The translations under genes and the position numbers were made by a program. A stretch of 14,361 bases of DNA from Oxalobacteraceae bacterium (GTDB lineage Bacteria; Pseudomonadota; Gammaproteobacteria; Burkholderiales; Burkholderiaceae_D). Below the pieces are notes generated by a model that saw nothing but the letters and a program-made list of their open reading frames with translations, made no database searches and had not been told where the DNA came from. The stretch is taken from positions 93,471 to 107,831 of the forward strand of contig DPRS01000016.1 in the NCBI GenBank assembly GCA_003537575.1, given 5' to 3'. Shown in pieces: positions 1-6,747 of the stretch. Within the stretch, counting starts at the first letter, position 1; every line of letters begins with the position of its first letter.

Positions 1-390
1 GGCCGCCCGCAGGAAGGGCTCAACCTGTTGAAATCCTACCTGGCGCAGGCGCCTTCGATCGATTTGCTGGAAGTGGCATTCAAGGCAGTGTCCGAGCAGG
101 AAGGAGAGCGCGCCGCCAATCAGCTGATCATCGACGAATTGCGGCGCACGCCGACCCTGCTGGGCCTGGATAAGCTGCTGGAAGCGCGGCTGGCCGAAGT
201 TGCGCCCGAAACGCGCGGCGAACTCACCCTGGTGAAGAACCTGGTGCACAACTATGCGCAGAAGCTGGCCCGCTACCAGTGCACCCATTGCGGCTTCAAG
301 GCGCGGCAGTTTTATTGGCAATGCCCGGGCTGCAGTTTGTGGGAAACTTACCCGCCTCGCCGCACGGAAGAACTGACGGTCATGAATTAA
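1..390 (+). CDS. lapB: LapB (YciM), C-terminal part; lipopolysaccharide assembly protein B
   Basis: This is the last 129 residues of a protein that begins outside the window. In E. coli LapB is an inner-membrane-anchored cytoplasmic protein of about 390 residues. It has tetratricopeptide repeats and a rubredoxin-like metal knuckle, and with FtsH it controls LpxC turnover and thus LPS synthesis. The visible part shows helical TPR-like sequence (about residues 1-90 of the fragment). A C-terminal zinc ribbon follows, with two CxxC pairs, CTHC at 94-97 and CPGC at 108-111, and the family-typical Trp/Tyr-rich end (FYWQCPGCSLW, then ETYPPRR). The frame is open to the left edge, so the first TTG at 28 is not the real start. 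The TAA stop at 388-390 is followed by AT-rich DNA and a hairpin with a T-run. The identification rests on the metal-binding tail and is firm. Confidence 0.93.
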   Translation, partial: GRPQEGLNLLKSYLAQAPSIDLLEVAFKAVSEQEGERAANQLIIDELRRTPTLLGLDKLLEARLAEVAPETRGELTLVKNLVHNYAQKLARYQCTHCGFKARQFYWQCPGCSLWETYPPRRTEELTVMN

Positions 391-484
391 GTGGCGAGTT
401 TACCACTGGAAATAACTGTTAACCGCAATCAAAAAAATATCAAAAGCATAATTATTTTTCGCTGAAATTAATAAAATGATAATC

Positions 485-513
485 AAGGCGGGCAATTGTG
501 CCTGCCTTTTTTA
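485..513 (+). terminator. Hairpin with T-run between lapB and the comEA-like gene
   Basis: The arms AAGGCGGGCA (485-494, approximate edge) and TGCCTGCCTT (499-508) pair with one G-T wobble around the tetraloop ATTG, and a run of six T starts at 507. This is a standard intrinsic terminator shape and most simply ends the lapB transcript. It lies only about 28 bases before the next start codon, so it may also sit in the leader of that gene. Confidence 0.75.
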
Positions 514-540
514 TTAACAATGAACAGGAGCGAAAATCAA

Positions 541-906
541 ATGATGAAAAAGATATTGCTGGCACTCGGCCTGTGTGCCGCCAGCCTGAGCTTTGCCCTG
601 GCGCCGGTGGATGTCAACAAGGCGGACCAGGCGGCGCTGGATGGGGTCAAGGGGATCGGCCCGGCCACTTCCAGGGCGATTCTCGATGAACGCAAGCGCG
701 GCGGCCCATTCAAGGACTGGAACGATTTTTCAGCCCGGGTGAAGGGTATCGGCGACAAGAAATCCGCCGGCTTGTCGAAGGCCGGGCTGACCGTGAATGG
801 ACAGCCGAAAGCCAATGCAGCGGGAGCGGGAGTGGCAGCGGCTGGCGCGAAAGCCGATGCCAGGTCCATGGACCACAAGCATGCCAGGGTAGAGCCGAGA
901 AAGTAA
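541..906 (+). CDS. comEA: ComEA-like exported helix-hairpin-helix DNA-binding protein
   Basis: A 121-residue protein with a signal peptide (MMKK, then a hydrophobic stretch to about residue 18; likely cleavage after the SFA at 17-19). A tandem helix-hairpin-helix pair follows, with motifs VKGIGPATS (about 36-44) and VKGIGDKKS (about 68-75). Gram-negative ComEA/ComE1 proteins have this architecture and bind incoming DNA in the periplasm during transformation. After residue 88 there is a non-conserved Ala/Gly/Lys-rich tail ending in a basic segment. Start choice: an AGGAG at 526-530 sits 10 bases before ATG 541, while the in-frame ATG at 520 and upstream codons lie before this ribosome site. 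ATG 544 is equally possible. A strong terminator follows the gene, so it is probably transcribed alone. A role in competence is inferred from the family; other small HhH proteins look alike. Confidence 0.85.
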   Translation: MMKKILLALGLCAASLSFALAPVDVNKADQAALDGVKGIGPATSRAILDERKRGGPFKDWNDFSARVKGIGDKKSAGLSKAGLTVNGQPKANAAGAGVAAAGAKADARSMDHKHARVEPRK

Positions 907-961
907 ACTTTGGCCGGATGACTGGCCGGCAGGCATGAAGTGGTATGCCAGCATTATCCGC

Positions 962-997
962 AACGTCCTCGAGGCGCAAGTCCCGAGGACGTTTTTT
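962..997 (+). terminator. Intrinsic terminator after the comEA-like gene
   Basis: A perfect 10-bp stem, AACGTCCTCG (962-971) with CGAGGACGTT (984-993), a 12-base loop, and a T-run from 992 to 997. It separates the comEA-like gene from the glycosyltransferase gene. Confidence 0.9.
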
Positions 998-1090
998 ATT
1001 GCGGCAAAAACACCGGCACGGCTTTTGCACTTATAGGAGGATTCTGAGCGAATATAAGTTTTCCTTGCCATGTGGAGGAGTCGAGCTGCC

Positions 1091-2137
1091 ATGAAAATTG
1101 CCCAAGTGTCTCCTGTGTTTGAGCGGGTTCCTCCCAAAGCCTATGGCGGGACTGAACGGGTCATTTCCTATCTGACCGAAGAACTGGTGCGGCAAGGGCA
1201 TGAAGTGACTTTGTTTGCCTCCGGTGACTCGATTACCGCCGCCCGCCTGGTGCCGGCGATTCCCGAGAGCACGCGACTCGATCCGCAGCGGCAGGAATGG
1301 ATGATCTATCTGACGATGATGCTCGATCGCGTGCGGGCCATGGCAACGGAGTTCGATGTCATCCATTTCCATACCGATTACCTGCACTTCCCCCTGACCC
1401 GGACATTGCCCGTGCCACATGTCACCACCATGCATGGCCGGCTGGATTTGCCGCATCTGGTGCCGCTGTACCGGCATTTCGATGATATTCCCCTGATCTC
1501 GATTTCAAGGAGCCAGCGTGGGCCTTTGCCATGGGTAAACTGGGTCGATACGGTTTATCACGGCTTGCCGACGGACCTGTATGCATTCCATGCAAAACCG
1601 GGTGAATATTTTGCATTTGTTGGCAGAATTTCCCCGGAAAAAAGGGTCGATCGTGCCATCGAAATCGCCGTGCGCTGCGGCGTGCCCTTGAAGATCGCCG
1701 CCAAGATCGATATCGCCGATCAAACCTATTTCAAGGAATGCATCGAGAAATTGTTCCGGCATCCGCTCATCGAGTATATCGGCGAGATCGGCGAGAACGA
1801 CAAGCGCGAATTGCTGGGGGGCGCGCGCGCCTTGCTGTTTCCGATTGACTGGCCCGAACCATTCGGACTGGTCCTGATCGAAGCATTCGCTTGCGGCACT
1901 CCTGTCATTGCGTATCGGCATGGATCCGTGCCGGAGATCGTGGAAGAGGGCGTCACGGGCTTCATGGTAACCAACCAGGAAGAGGCTTTGCAGGCTGCGC
2001 AAAAAATCGAGGATATCGACCGCGCGCGCTGCCGGCGCACATTCGAGCAACGCTTCGCGGCGCAGCGCATGGCGGAAAACTATCTGCAGGTGTACCAAAA
2101 GATCGGGAATGCGTACAGGCAGAGCAAGCCGGAGTAA
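1091..2137 (+). CDS. GT4-family glycosyltransferase (GT-B fold)
   Basis: A 348-residue retaining glycosyltransferase of the GT4 type, predicted cytosolic, with no membrane segment. The N-terminal domain opens with MKIAQVSP and the GGTE loop (19-22) of sugar-nucleotide GT-B enzymes. The C-terminal domain has FVGRISPEKR (176-185) and the hallmark E-x7-E motif, E256 and E264 within EPFGLVLIE, followed by FACGTPVIA and VPEIVEEG. Donor and acceptor cannot be read from sequence; ADP- or UDP-glucose is a guess from the neighbour. GGAGGAG at 1074-1080 fixes the start at ATG 1091 rather than the in-frame ATG at 1070. A TATAAG at 1053-1058 could be a -10 box, in which case the mRNA would start near 1065. 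The stop is three bases before the amylo-1,6-glucosidase start, so the two are probably co-transcribed and act on one glucan or glucoside. Confidence 0.9.
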   Translation: MKIAQVSPVFERVPPKAYGGTERVISYLTEELVRQGHEVTLFASGDSITAARLVPAIPESTRLDPQRQEWMIYLTMMLDRVRAMATEFDVIHFHTDYLHFPLTRTLPVPHVTTMHGRLDLPHLVPLYRHFDDIPLISISRSQRGPLPWVNWVDTVYHGLPTDLYAFHAKPGEYFAFVGRISPEKRVDRAIEIAVRCGVPLKIAAKIDIADQTYFKECIEKLFRHPLIEYIGEIGENDKRELLGGARALLFPIDWPEPFGLVLIEAFACGTPVIAYRHGSVPEIVEEGVTGFMVTNQEEALQAAQKIEDIDRARCRRTFEQRFAAQRMAENYLQVYQKIGNAYRQSKPE

Positions 2138-2140
2138 ACC

Positions 2141-4336
2141 ATGACCAACAAAATTCAGCTGAATGAGCAGTGGTACATCCTGGCGACATCCTCGCCTGCC
2201 GATGAGCGCCGACGGGTGCTCAAGCATAACGACACTTTCGGGCTGTTCGACCGCTTCGGCGATATCCAGCCGATCGGCATGGGCGAGGAGGGCATCTATC
2301 ATGGCGATACCCGTTTCCTGTCGCACCAGGAATTGCTGATCGAAGGCGTGCGGCCGATGTTTCTCAATTCATCGGTGAAGGATGACAGCAGCCTCTTGAT
2401 CGTCGAACTGATGAACCCGGATCTTCATCCGGAGGGAAACGGTCCCATCGGCAAGGGCTTGCTGCATATCTTTCGCGCCAAGCTGTTATGGAACGGCGCC
2501 TGCTACGAGCATGTGCGCGTGGTCAACTTCGGTCTGGATGCCGTGAGGGCAACGCTCAGCATGGAATTCGGCGCCGACTTCACGGATATCTTTCAGGTGC
2601 GCGGCTACCAGCGCAGCGGCAATGGCACATTGCTGCAGCCGCAGGAAGTCAACGGCGAGTTGCTGCTCGGCTACCATGGCCTGGATAAGGTCATGCGCCA
2701 GACCCGCATCCGCTTCGAACCGCAGCCCGGCAGGCTGAGCGCCAATCGCGCCGACTTCCGCCTGCAATTGCCGCCGAAAGGCGAAGTGCATGTGTATGCC
2801 ACCATCTATTGCGAACAAGGCCCGCAGGAAACGCTGCCGGCGCGGCAGGACGGCACGATGCCTGAATCCGACGCTTACCTGGAAGCCTACAACTGTGCCA
2901 GCGAATCGGTCGGCGCCTTCCGCACCAGCCGTTGCGGCATCGTCACCTCGAATGAGCTGGTCAACCAGTGGATCGACCGTTCCGCTTCCGACCTCGACAT
3001 GCTGACCTCGACCATGCCGGAGGGGACTTACCCCTATGCCGGCGTGCCCTGGTATTCCACCACCTTCGGCCGCGACGGCATCCTGACCGCGCGCCAGTGC
3101 CTGTGGATCGATCCGAAAATGGCCAAGGGCGTACTGGCTTTCCTGGCGAGCACCCAGGCTGACGAAACCGATCCGGAGCGCGATGCCGAGCCCGGCAAGA
3201 TCCTGCACGAGGCGCGAAACGGCGAACTGGCCGCGCTCGACGAGGTGCCGTTTCGCCGCTACTACGGCACGGTGGATGCCACGCCGCTGTTCGTTGGCCT
3301 GGCCGGCGCGTATTACGAGCGCACCGGCGACCTGGAATTCATTCGCAGCATCTGGCCGAACGTGCTGCGCGCGCTCGAGTGGATCGACCGGTACGGCGAT
3401 GCCGACGGCGACGGTTTTGTCGAGTATGCGCGCAAGAGCGAAAAAGGCTTGCAGCAGCAGGGGTGGAAGGATTCCCACGATTCGATTTTCCATGGCGACG
3501 GCAGCTTTGCGCCGGCGCCGATCGCCCTGTGCGAAGTGCAGGGTTACGTTTACGAGGCCAAGCTGCGCGCGGCGAAACTGGCGGAAATTCTCGGCGAGAC
3601 GGAGCTGGCATTGAGCTTGCGCGATGCTGCGCGGGTGCTGAAGCAGCGCTTCAACGAAGCATTCTGGTGCGAAGAGCTCGGCATGTATGCCATTGCACTC
3701 GATGGCGACAAGCGGCAATGCGCGGTAGCCTCGTCGAATGCCGGCCATGCCTTGTGGAGCGGCATCGCCACCCGTGAATATGCCAGCCGCGTGGCGGCGC
3801 GCCTGCTGGACGAGAATTTCTTTTGCGGCTGGGGCATTCGCACCATTTCCAGCGAAGAGGTGCGTTACAACCCGATGGCTTACCATAACGGCTCGGTCTG
3901 GCCACACGACAATACCCTGATCGCCGAAGGCATGGCGCGTTACGGCATGACCGACAAGGCGTTGAAAGTTTTTTCGGGATTGTTCGATGCCAGCCTTTAC
4001 GTCGACCAGCACCGCTTGCCGGAACTGTTTTGCGGCTTCGAGAAGCGCCCGGGGGAAGGGCCGACGCTTTATCCGGTGGCCTGTTCGCCGCAGGCCTGGG
4101 CGGCCGGCAGCGTGTTTTACCTGCTGCAGGCTTGCCTGGGCTTGTCCTTCGACCCGGAAAATACGGAAATCCGCTTCCGCCATCCGCGCCTGCCGCAGTT
4201 CCTGGAAGTCGTGGAAATCAACGGCTTGGTGCTCAACGGCGCGACCGTGGACTTGCGGCTGCAGCGCTATCCCAACAATGTCGGCATCAATGTGGTGCGC
4301 AAGGAAGGGCATGCGGAGGTGGTGGTGGTGGCCTGA
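2141..4336 (+). CDS. Amylo-alpha-1,6-glucosidase / glycogen debranching-type enzyme (GH133-like)
   Basis: A 731-residue protein with no signal peptide. The N-terminal about 270 residues form a beta-rich domain resembling the bacterial GDE N-terminal 'bis' domain (FDRFGDIQPIG, then the HGDTRFLS segment near 54-61). Residues about 275-670 look like an (alpha/alpha)6-barrel of the amylo-1,6-glucosidase class. Visible signatures are PWYSTTFGRDG (303-313), GKILHEARNGE (352-362), a DGDGF loop (422-426), GWKDSHDSI (441-449), YHNGSVWPHDN (581-591) and CSPQAWAAGSVF (648-659). The acidic residues in the FGRDG and GWKDSHD segments are candidate active-site residues. The 4-alpha-glucanotransferase half of eukaryotic debranching enzyme is absent, as usual in bacterial members. 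Start ATG 2141 has GGAG at 2131-2134 inside the end of the upstream gene, implying coupling to the glycosyltransferase. The true substrate is unknown: glycogen stubs or a smaller alpha-glucoside. Confidence 0.9.
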   Translation: MTNKIQLNEQWYILATSSPADERRRVLKHNDTFGLFDRFGDIQPIGMGEEGIYHGDTRFLSHQELLIEGVRPMFLNSSVKDDSSLLIVELMNPDLHPEGNGPIGKGLLHIFRAKLLWNGACYEHVRVVNFGLDAVRATLSMEFGADFTDIFQVRGYQRSGNGTLLQPQEVNGELLLGYHGLDKVMRQTRIRFEPQPGRLSANRADFRLQLPPKGEVHVYATIYCEQGPQETLPARQDGTMPESDAYLEAYNCASESVGAFRTSRCGIVTSNELVNQWIDRSASDLDMLTSTMPEGTYPYAGVPWYSTTFGRDGILTARQCLWIDPKMAKGVLAFLASTQADETDPERDAEPGKILHEARNGELAALDEVPFRRYYGTVDATPLFVGLAGAYYERTGDLEFIRSIWPNVLRALEWIDRYGDADGDGFVEYARKSEKGLQQQGWKDSHDSIFHGDGSFAPAPIALCEVQGYVYEAKLRAAKLAEILGETELALSLRDAARVLKQRFNEAFWCEELGMYAIALDGDKRQCAVASSNAGHALWSGIATREYASRVAARLLDENFFCGWGIRTISSEEVRYNPMAYHNGSVWPHDNTLIAEGMARYGMTDKALKVFSGLFDASLYVDQHRLPELFCGFEKRPGEGPTLYPVACSPQAWAAGSVFYLLQACLGLSFDPENTEIRFRHPRLPQFLEVVEINGLVLNGATVDLRLQRYPNNVGINVVRKEGHAEVVVVA

Positions 4337-4370
4337 AGTCGAATCGTGCGATGATTGCGTTGCAACGGTT

Positions 4371-4400
4371 TCGGCAAGCGAACGCTTCTGCCGGTAAAAT
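4371..4400 (+). promoter_or_regulatory. Candidate sigma-70 promoter for cysM, overlapped by an inverted repeat
   Basis: TCGGCA (4371-4376) and TAAAAT (4395-4400) are separated by 18 bases and match the -35 and -10 consensus at four and five positions. An imperfect inverted repeat, CGGCAAGCG (4372-4380) against CGCTTCTGCCG, fills the spacer. It has no T-run, so it looks more like a protein-binding site than a terminator. This is inference from motif matching only. Confidence 0.4.
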
Positions 4401-4433
4401 AGCCGTTTCATCCAGCATTCATCAAAGCGACTC

Positions 4434-5336
4434 ATGCCTTACCAAACGATCGAAGACACCATTGGCAACACCCCGCTGGTGCAGTTGAACCGCGGGCTGG
4501 CGGAAGCGGCCCGGCGCCGCAACAATATCATTCTGGCCAAGCTGGAAGGGAACAACCCCGCCGGCTCGGTCAAGGACCGGCCGGCGCTGTCGATGATCAA
4601 GCGGGCCGAGGAGCGCGGCCAGATCAAGCCGGGCGATACCCTGATCGAAGCGACCAGCGGCAATACCGGCATCGCCCTGGCGATGGCAGCTGCCATGCGC
4701 GGCTACAAGATGGTGCTGCTGATGCCGGAAAACCTGAGCGAAGAACGGCGCCAGAGCATGGCGGCCTATGGCGCCAAGATCATCCTGACGCCACGCACCG
4801 GCGGCATGGAATATGCGCGCGACCTGGCTGCACAGATGCAGCAGGAAGGCCAAGGCCTGATCCTGGACCAGTTTGCCAATCCCGATAATCCGCTGGCGCA
4901 TTACGAAGGCACCGGCCCGGAAATCTGGCGCGATACGCAAGGCAAGGTCACGCATTTCGTCAGCGCCATGGGTACCACCGGCACCATCATGGGTGTGGCG
5001 CGCTATTTGAAGGAACAGAATCCGGCGGTGCGGATTATTGGCGCACAGCCCGAGGAAGGCTCGCAAATTCCAGGGATCCGCAAGTGGCCCGAGGCTTACC
5101 TGCCAAAAATTTTCGACAAGTCGCTGGTGGACCAGGAGGAAAGTGTCAGCCAGGCGGCGGCCGAGAAAATGGCGCGCCGCATGGCGGTGGAAGAGGGGAT
5201 TTTCTGCGGCATCTCATCCGGCGGCTCCTGCGAAGTCGCCTTGCGCCTGTCCGAAACGGTTGAGAATGCCACCATCGTTTTCATCGTCTGCGACCGCGGC
5301 GACCGCTATCTCTCGACCGGCGTATTCCCCGCCTGA
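4434..5336 (+). CDS. cysM: Cysteine synthase B (O-acetylserine/thiosulfate sulfhydrylase, PLP-dependent)
   Basis: A 300-residue cytosolic fold-type II PLP enzyme that makes L-cysteine, or S-sulfocysteine when thiosulfate is the sulfur source, from O-acetyl-L-serine. The PLP lysine is K47 in NPAGSVKDRPA, the substrate loop is TSGNTG (74-79), the phosphate-binding glycine loop is GTTGT (180-184), and GISSGG (259-264) supplies the pyridine-contacting serine. CysM rather than CysK is indicated by the short length, the EEGSQIPGIRKW segment (207-218) and the CDRGDRYLSTGVF ending (286-298). It starts 97 bases after the debranching gene with no clear Shine-Dalgarno (only AAAGCGA nearby), so it probably has its own promoter. 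It converges with the helix-turn-helix gene, with 48 bases between the two stop codons. Confidence 0.96.
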   Translation: MPYQTIEDTIGNTPLVQLNRGLAEAARRRNNIILAKLEGNNPAGSVKDRPALSMIKRAEERGQIKPGDTLIEATSGNTGIALAMAAAMRGYKMVLLMPENLSEERRQSMAAYGAKIILTPRTGGMEYARDLAAQMQQEGQGLILDQFANPDNPLAHYEGTGPEIWRDTQGKVTHFVSAMGTTGTIMGVARYLKEQNPAVRIIGAQPEEGSQIPGIRKWPEAYLPKIFDKSLVDQEESVSQAAAEKMARRMAVEEGIFCGISSGGSCEVALRLSETVENATIVFIVCDRGDRYLSTGVFPA

Positions 5337-5398
5337 TGCATCAGGCGGCGCAGGACTGACTGCCAGCTGCCGGCAGGAGCATTTTCAGCCGGCGCTGG
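5331..5398. other. Hairpin-forming convergent junction between cysM and the HTH gene
   Basis: The 16-bp perfect palindrome GCCTGATGCATCAGGC (5331-5346) covers the cysM stop. A second inverted repeat follows, CCAGCTGCCGGC (5363-5374) with GCCGGCGCTGG (5388-5398), with one bulged base. No T-run follows on either strand, so intrinsic termination is uncertain; these may be Rho-independent hairpins of poor quality or 3'-end stabilising structures. Confidence 0.45.
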
Positions 5399-5720
5399 TT
5401 TGGTCGACGTCTTCCTTCGGCTTGAACTGCTTGTCGCTGATGCGGAACTTGTCGCGCCGGTCGCCCATCAGGCCGCGCAAATCCTTGATGCTCAAATCGC
5501 TGACTTCGTGCATGCGAATCAACAGCGATGCGCCGACCGGCAATCTGCGGTGACGGATCTTGCTGATCACCGGCGGCGCCACTTCCAGCGCACGCGACAG
5601 GGCCGCATCGTTTTTCAGCTGCAATTTATCAATCAGCGAATCCAGCAAATGATTGGGATCGTAGGCCGGTTGATCGGCCAGGCGGTTACTGCTTGCGGGA
5701 GTGTCCAGTTCGGTAGTCAT
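5385..5720 (-). CDS. Small helix-turn-helix DNA-binding protein (phage-repressor/XRE-like)
   Basis: A 111-residue protein. Residues about 24-87 read as a lambda-repressor-like HTH: LLDSLIDKLQLKND, then AALSRALEVAP (39-49) as helix 2 and PPVISKIRHRRLP (49-61) as the turn and recognition helix, followed by LIRMHEVSDLSIKDLRGL. Both tails are polar and probably disordered (MTTELDTPASSN at the start, KPKEDVDQTSAG at the end). ATG 5720 is chosen because the frame upstream to 5813 runs through AT-rich DNA that codes for an implausible lead peptide and contains the palindromic repeats described separately. A clear Shine-Dalgarno is missing. It is monocistronic and faces away from the AT-rich island. 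The regulon is unknown; autoregulation is suggested by the upstream repeats. I do not recognise a named gene. Confidence 0.75.
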   Translation of the reverse strand: MTTELDTPASSNRLADQPAYDPNHLLDSLIDKLQLKNDAALSRALEVAPPVISKIRHRRLPVGASLLIRMHEVSDLSIKDLRGLMGDRRDKFRISDKQFKPKEDVDQTSAG

Positions 5721-5774
5721 GGTATGTTCATGTCCAGATTGCGGTTGATATAAAAATATTTCCAAAGTTAATTG

Positions 5775-5815
5775 AATTGCAATGTTAAGAATATTATCAT
5801 TAAAACATTGCAATT
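5775..5815. repeat. Perfect 12-bp inverted repeat built on ATTGCAAT, candidate operator
   Basis: AATTGCAATGTT (5775-5786) and AACATTGCAATT (5804-5815) are exact reverse complements separated by 17 bases. Each arm contains the palindrome ATTGCAAT (5776-5783 and 5807-5814), with centres 31 bp apart, about three helical turns. An overlapping pair, AATGTTAA (5781-5788) and TTAACATT (5817-5824), adds to the symmetry. The element lies 55-95 bp before the HTH start codon, where an operator is expected. Confidence 0.6.
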
Positions 5816-5885
5816 TTTAACATTTGTGCCCTATGGAGCACATCCTTTATAGAAATATTCTTTAATGACAACATAGTGACTAGAT

Positions 5886-5897
5886 TTGCATTTGCAA
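5886..5897. repeat. Related inverted repeat TTGCA-TT-TGCAA
   Basis: Five-base arms TTGCA (5886-5890) and TGCAA (5893-5897) flank TT. The right half reads TTTGCAAT (5891-5898), one base off the ATTGCAAT palindrome found nearby. Confidence 0.4.
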
Positions 5898-5996
5898 TGG
5901 CTTAATGAAAAATTATTCAGCCTTCGCGTTCAAACGTGCGCGACAAACCGCATTTTTATTCAGATAATCATTTCCTTCGACGCAGCAGCTATTAAA

Positions 5997-6006
5997 AATT
6001 GCAATT
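5997..6006. repeat. Third ATTGCAAT palindrome (AATTGCAATT)
   Basis: A perfect 10-bp palindrome with the same core as the two arms of the inverted repeat near 5775-5815, in the same AT-rich gene-free region and about 191 bp from the nearer arm. Confidence 0.5.
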
Positions 6007-6133
6007 GCTCAACGTATTATAGCGAGCAGAATTGTTGCTATTTTGATAGGACGCAAGTGCTTCATCGGCACGGCTTTGCCTGCCTCATGGAAGCTTGGTT
6101 CAGCAAGTTTTCCTGTTTGATCCCGACAGGGGA

Positions 6134-6694
6134 TTATTTATCCAGCTTGAGCGCTTGCCAGCCTGCGAGCCCGAGCCGTCGCATCGTTTCCATGTTTTTT
6201 TCAAAGATGCCGGCGGCATCGGGGAATGCCGACACGGCCTTGTCGAGGCTGGCTTCGCGGATCAGGTGCAGGGTGGGGTAGGGAGAGCGGTTGGTATAGT
6301 TTTCGATCGCATCCGGGGCGGTGCCGGCAAACTGGTAATCCGGATGAAAACTGGCGATTTGCAGCTCACCTTCAAGATCGAGCTCGGCGAGGATTGCATC
6401 GGCAAGTCCGAGAAAATCGTTGTAATCGTAAAAATCCGTCAGCACGCCGGGATGGACCAGCAGGGTGGTGTCGATTTCTTCCGGCGCGGCAGTGCGCAGC
6501 AGCAAGAGTTCGCGCGCCAGTTCTTCTGCCAGTTGTTCGGGAGTCTCTGCCGGACTGGCGACATAGCGGATCTGTCCCTTGATTTGCACTGATTTGGCGA
6601 AGGGGCACAGGTTCAGGCCGATGACGGCCTTGTCGACCCAGGCGCGGGTGGCTGCAATGACTTGTTCCGCGCTTGGCGTGGCTGGGAGGGACAT
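6134..6694 (-). CDS. DUF1415 family protein
   Basis: A 186-residue soluble protein matching my recollection of the DUF1415 family, which has no established function. Conserved-looking blocks are GLNLCPFAK (26-34), the acidic/aromatic DFYDYNDFL (87-95), FHPDYQFAGT (116-125) and ENYTNRSPYPTLHLIRE (131-147). The Cys-Pro-Phe, His-Pro-Asp and Asn-Arg-Ser-Pro groups look like possible active-site or ligand-binding residues, but that is inference. The start at ATG 6694 is supported by GGAG (complement of 6704-6707) nine bases upstream; the frame continues upstream to 6757 in a poorly conserved-looking Arg/Pro segment. The gene is divergent from yaeQ, with 146 bases between the two starts. Confidence 0.85.
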   Translation of the reverse strand: MSLPATPSAEQVIAATRAWVDKAVIGLNLCPFAKSVQIKGQIRYVASPAETPEQLAEELARELLLLRTAAPEEIDTTLLVHPGVLTDFYDYNDFLGLADAILAELDLEGELQIASFHPDYQFAGTAPDAIENYTNRSPYPTLHLIREASLDKAVSAFPDAAGIFEKNMETMRRLGLAGWQALKLDK

Positions 6695-6747
6695 GGTGGG
6701 GTGCTCCAGGGTTTCGGGTGCGCGCGGCGCTGCGCGAGTATCGCGTG

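Larger units (their letters stand above)
5721..6133. other. AT-rich gene-free region, about 410 bp
   Basis: No convincing gene is present between the HTH start and the DUF1415 stop. The core (about 5738-6060) is far richer in A and T than the surrounding GC-rich DNA. It contains three exact ATTGCAAT palindromes and one related site, and presumably the promoter of the HTH gene. An open frame starting at TTG 5886 gives a Cys- and Ile-rich peptide that continues antisense into DUF1415, and it is not credible as a gene. Confidence 0.7.

Noticed and set aside
1035..1040. Perfect Shine-Dalgarno-like AGGAGG upstream of the glycosyltransferase
   Set aside because: No start codon follows at a usable distance, and it falls inside the likely promoter spacer before a TATAAG box. 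The real ribosome site is at 1074-1080.
2486..4435. A 649-codon open frame on the minus strand opposite the debranching enzyme
   Set aside because: It is a long antisense frame caused by high GC at third codon positions; the plus-strand protein has many family motifs and the antisense peptide has none.
5331..5346. 16-bp palindrome at the cysM stop as an attachment or insertion site
   Set aside because: No integrase, transposase, flanking duplication or truncated gene is nearby; a simple hairpin at a convergent junction is a better reading.
5721..5813. Longer version of the HTH protein starting at 5813
   Set aside because: The added 31 residues would be coded by AT-rich DNA that overlaps the palindromic repeats and lacks a ribosome site; ATG 5720 gives a normal N terminus.
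5886..6281. Plus-strand open frame in the AT-rich island
   Set aside because: It has a TTG start and no ribosome site, is Cys/Ile-rich with no domain, and ends antisense inside the DUF1415 gene.
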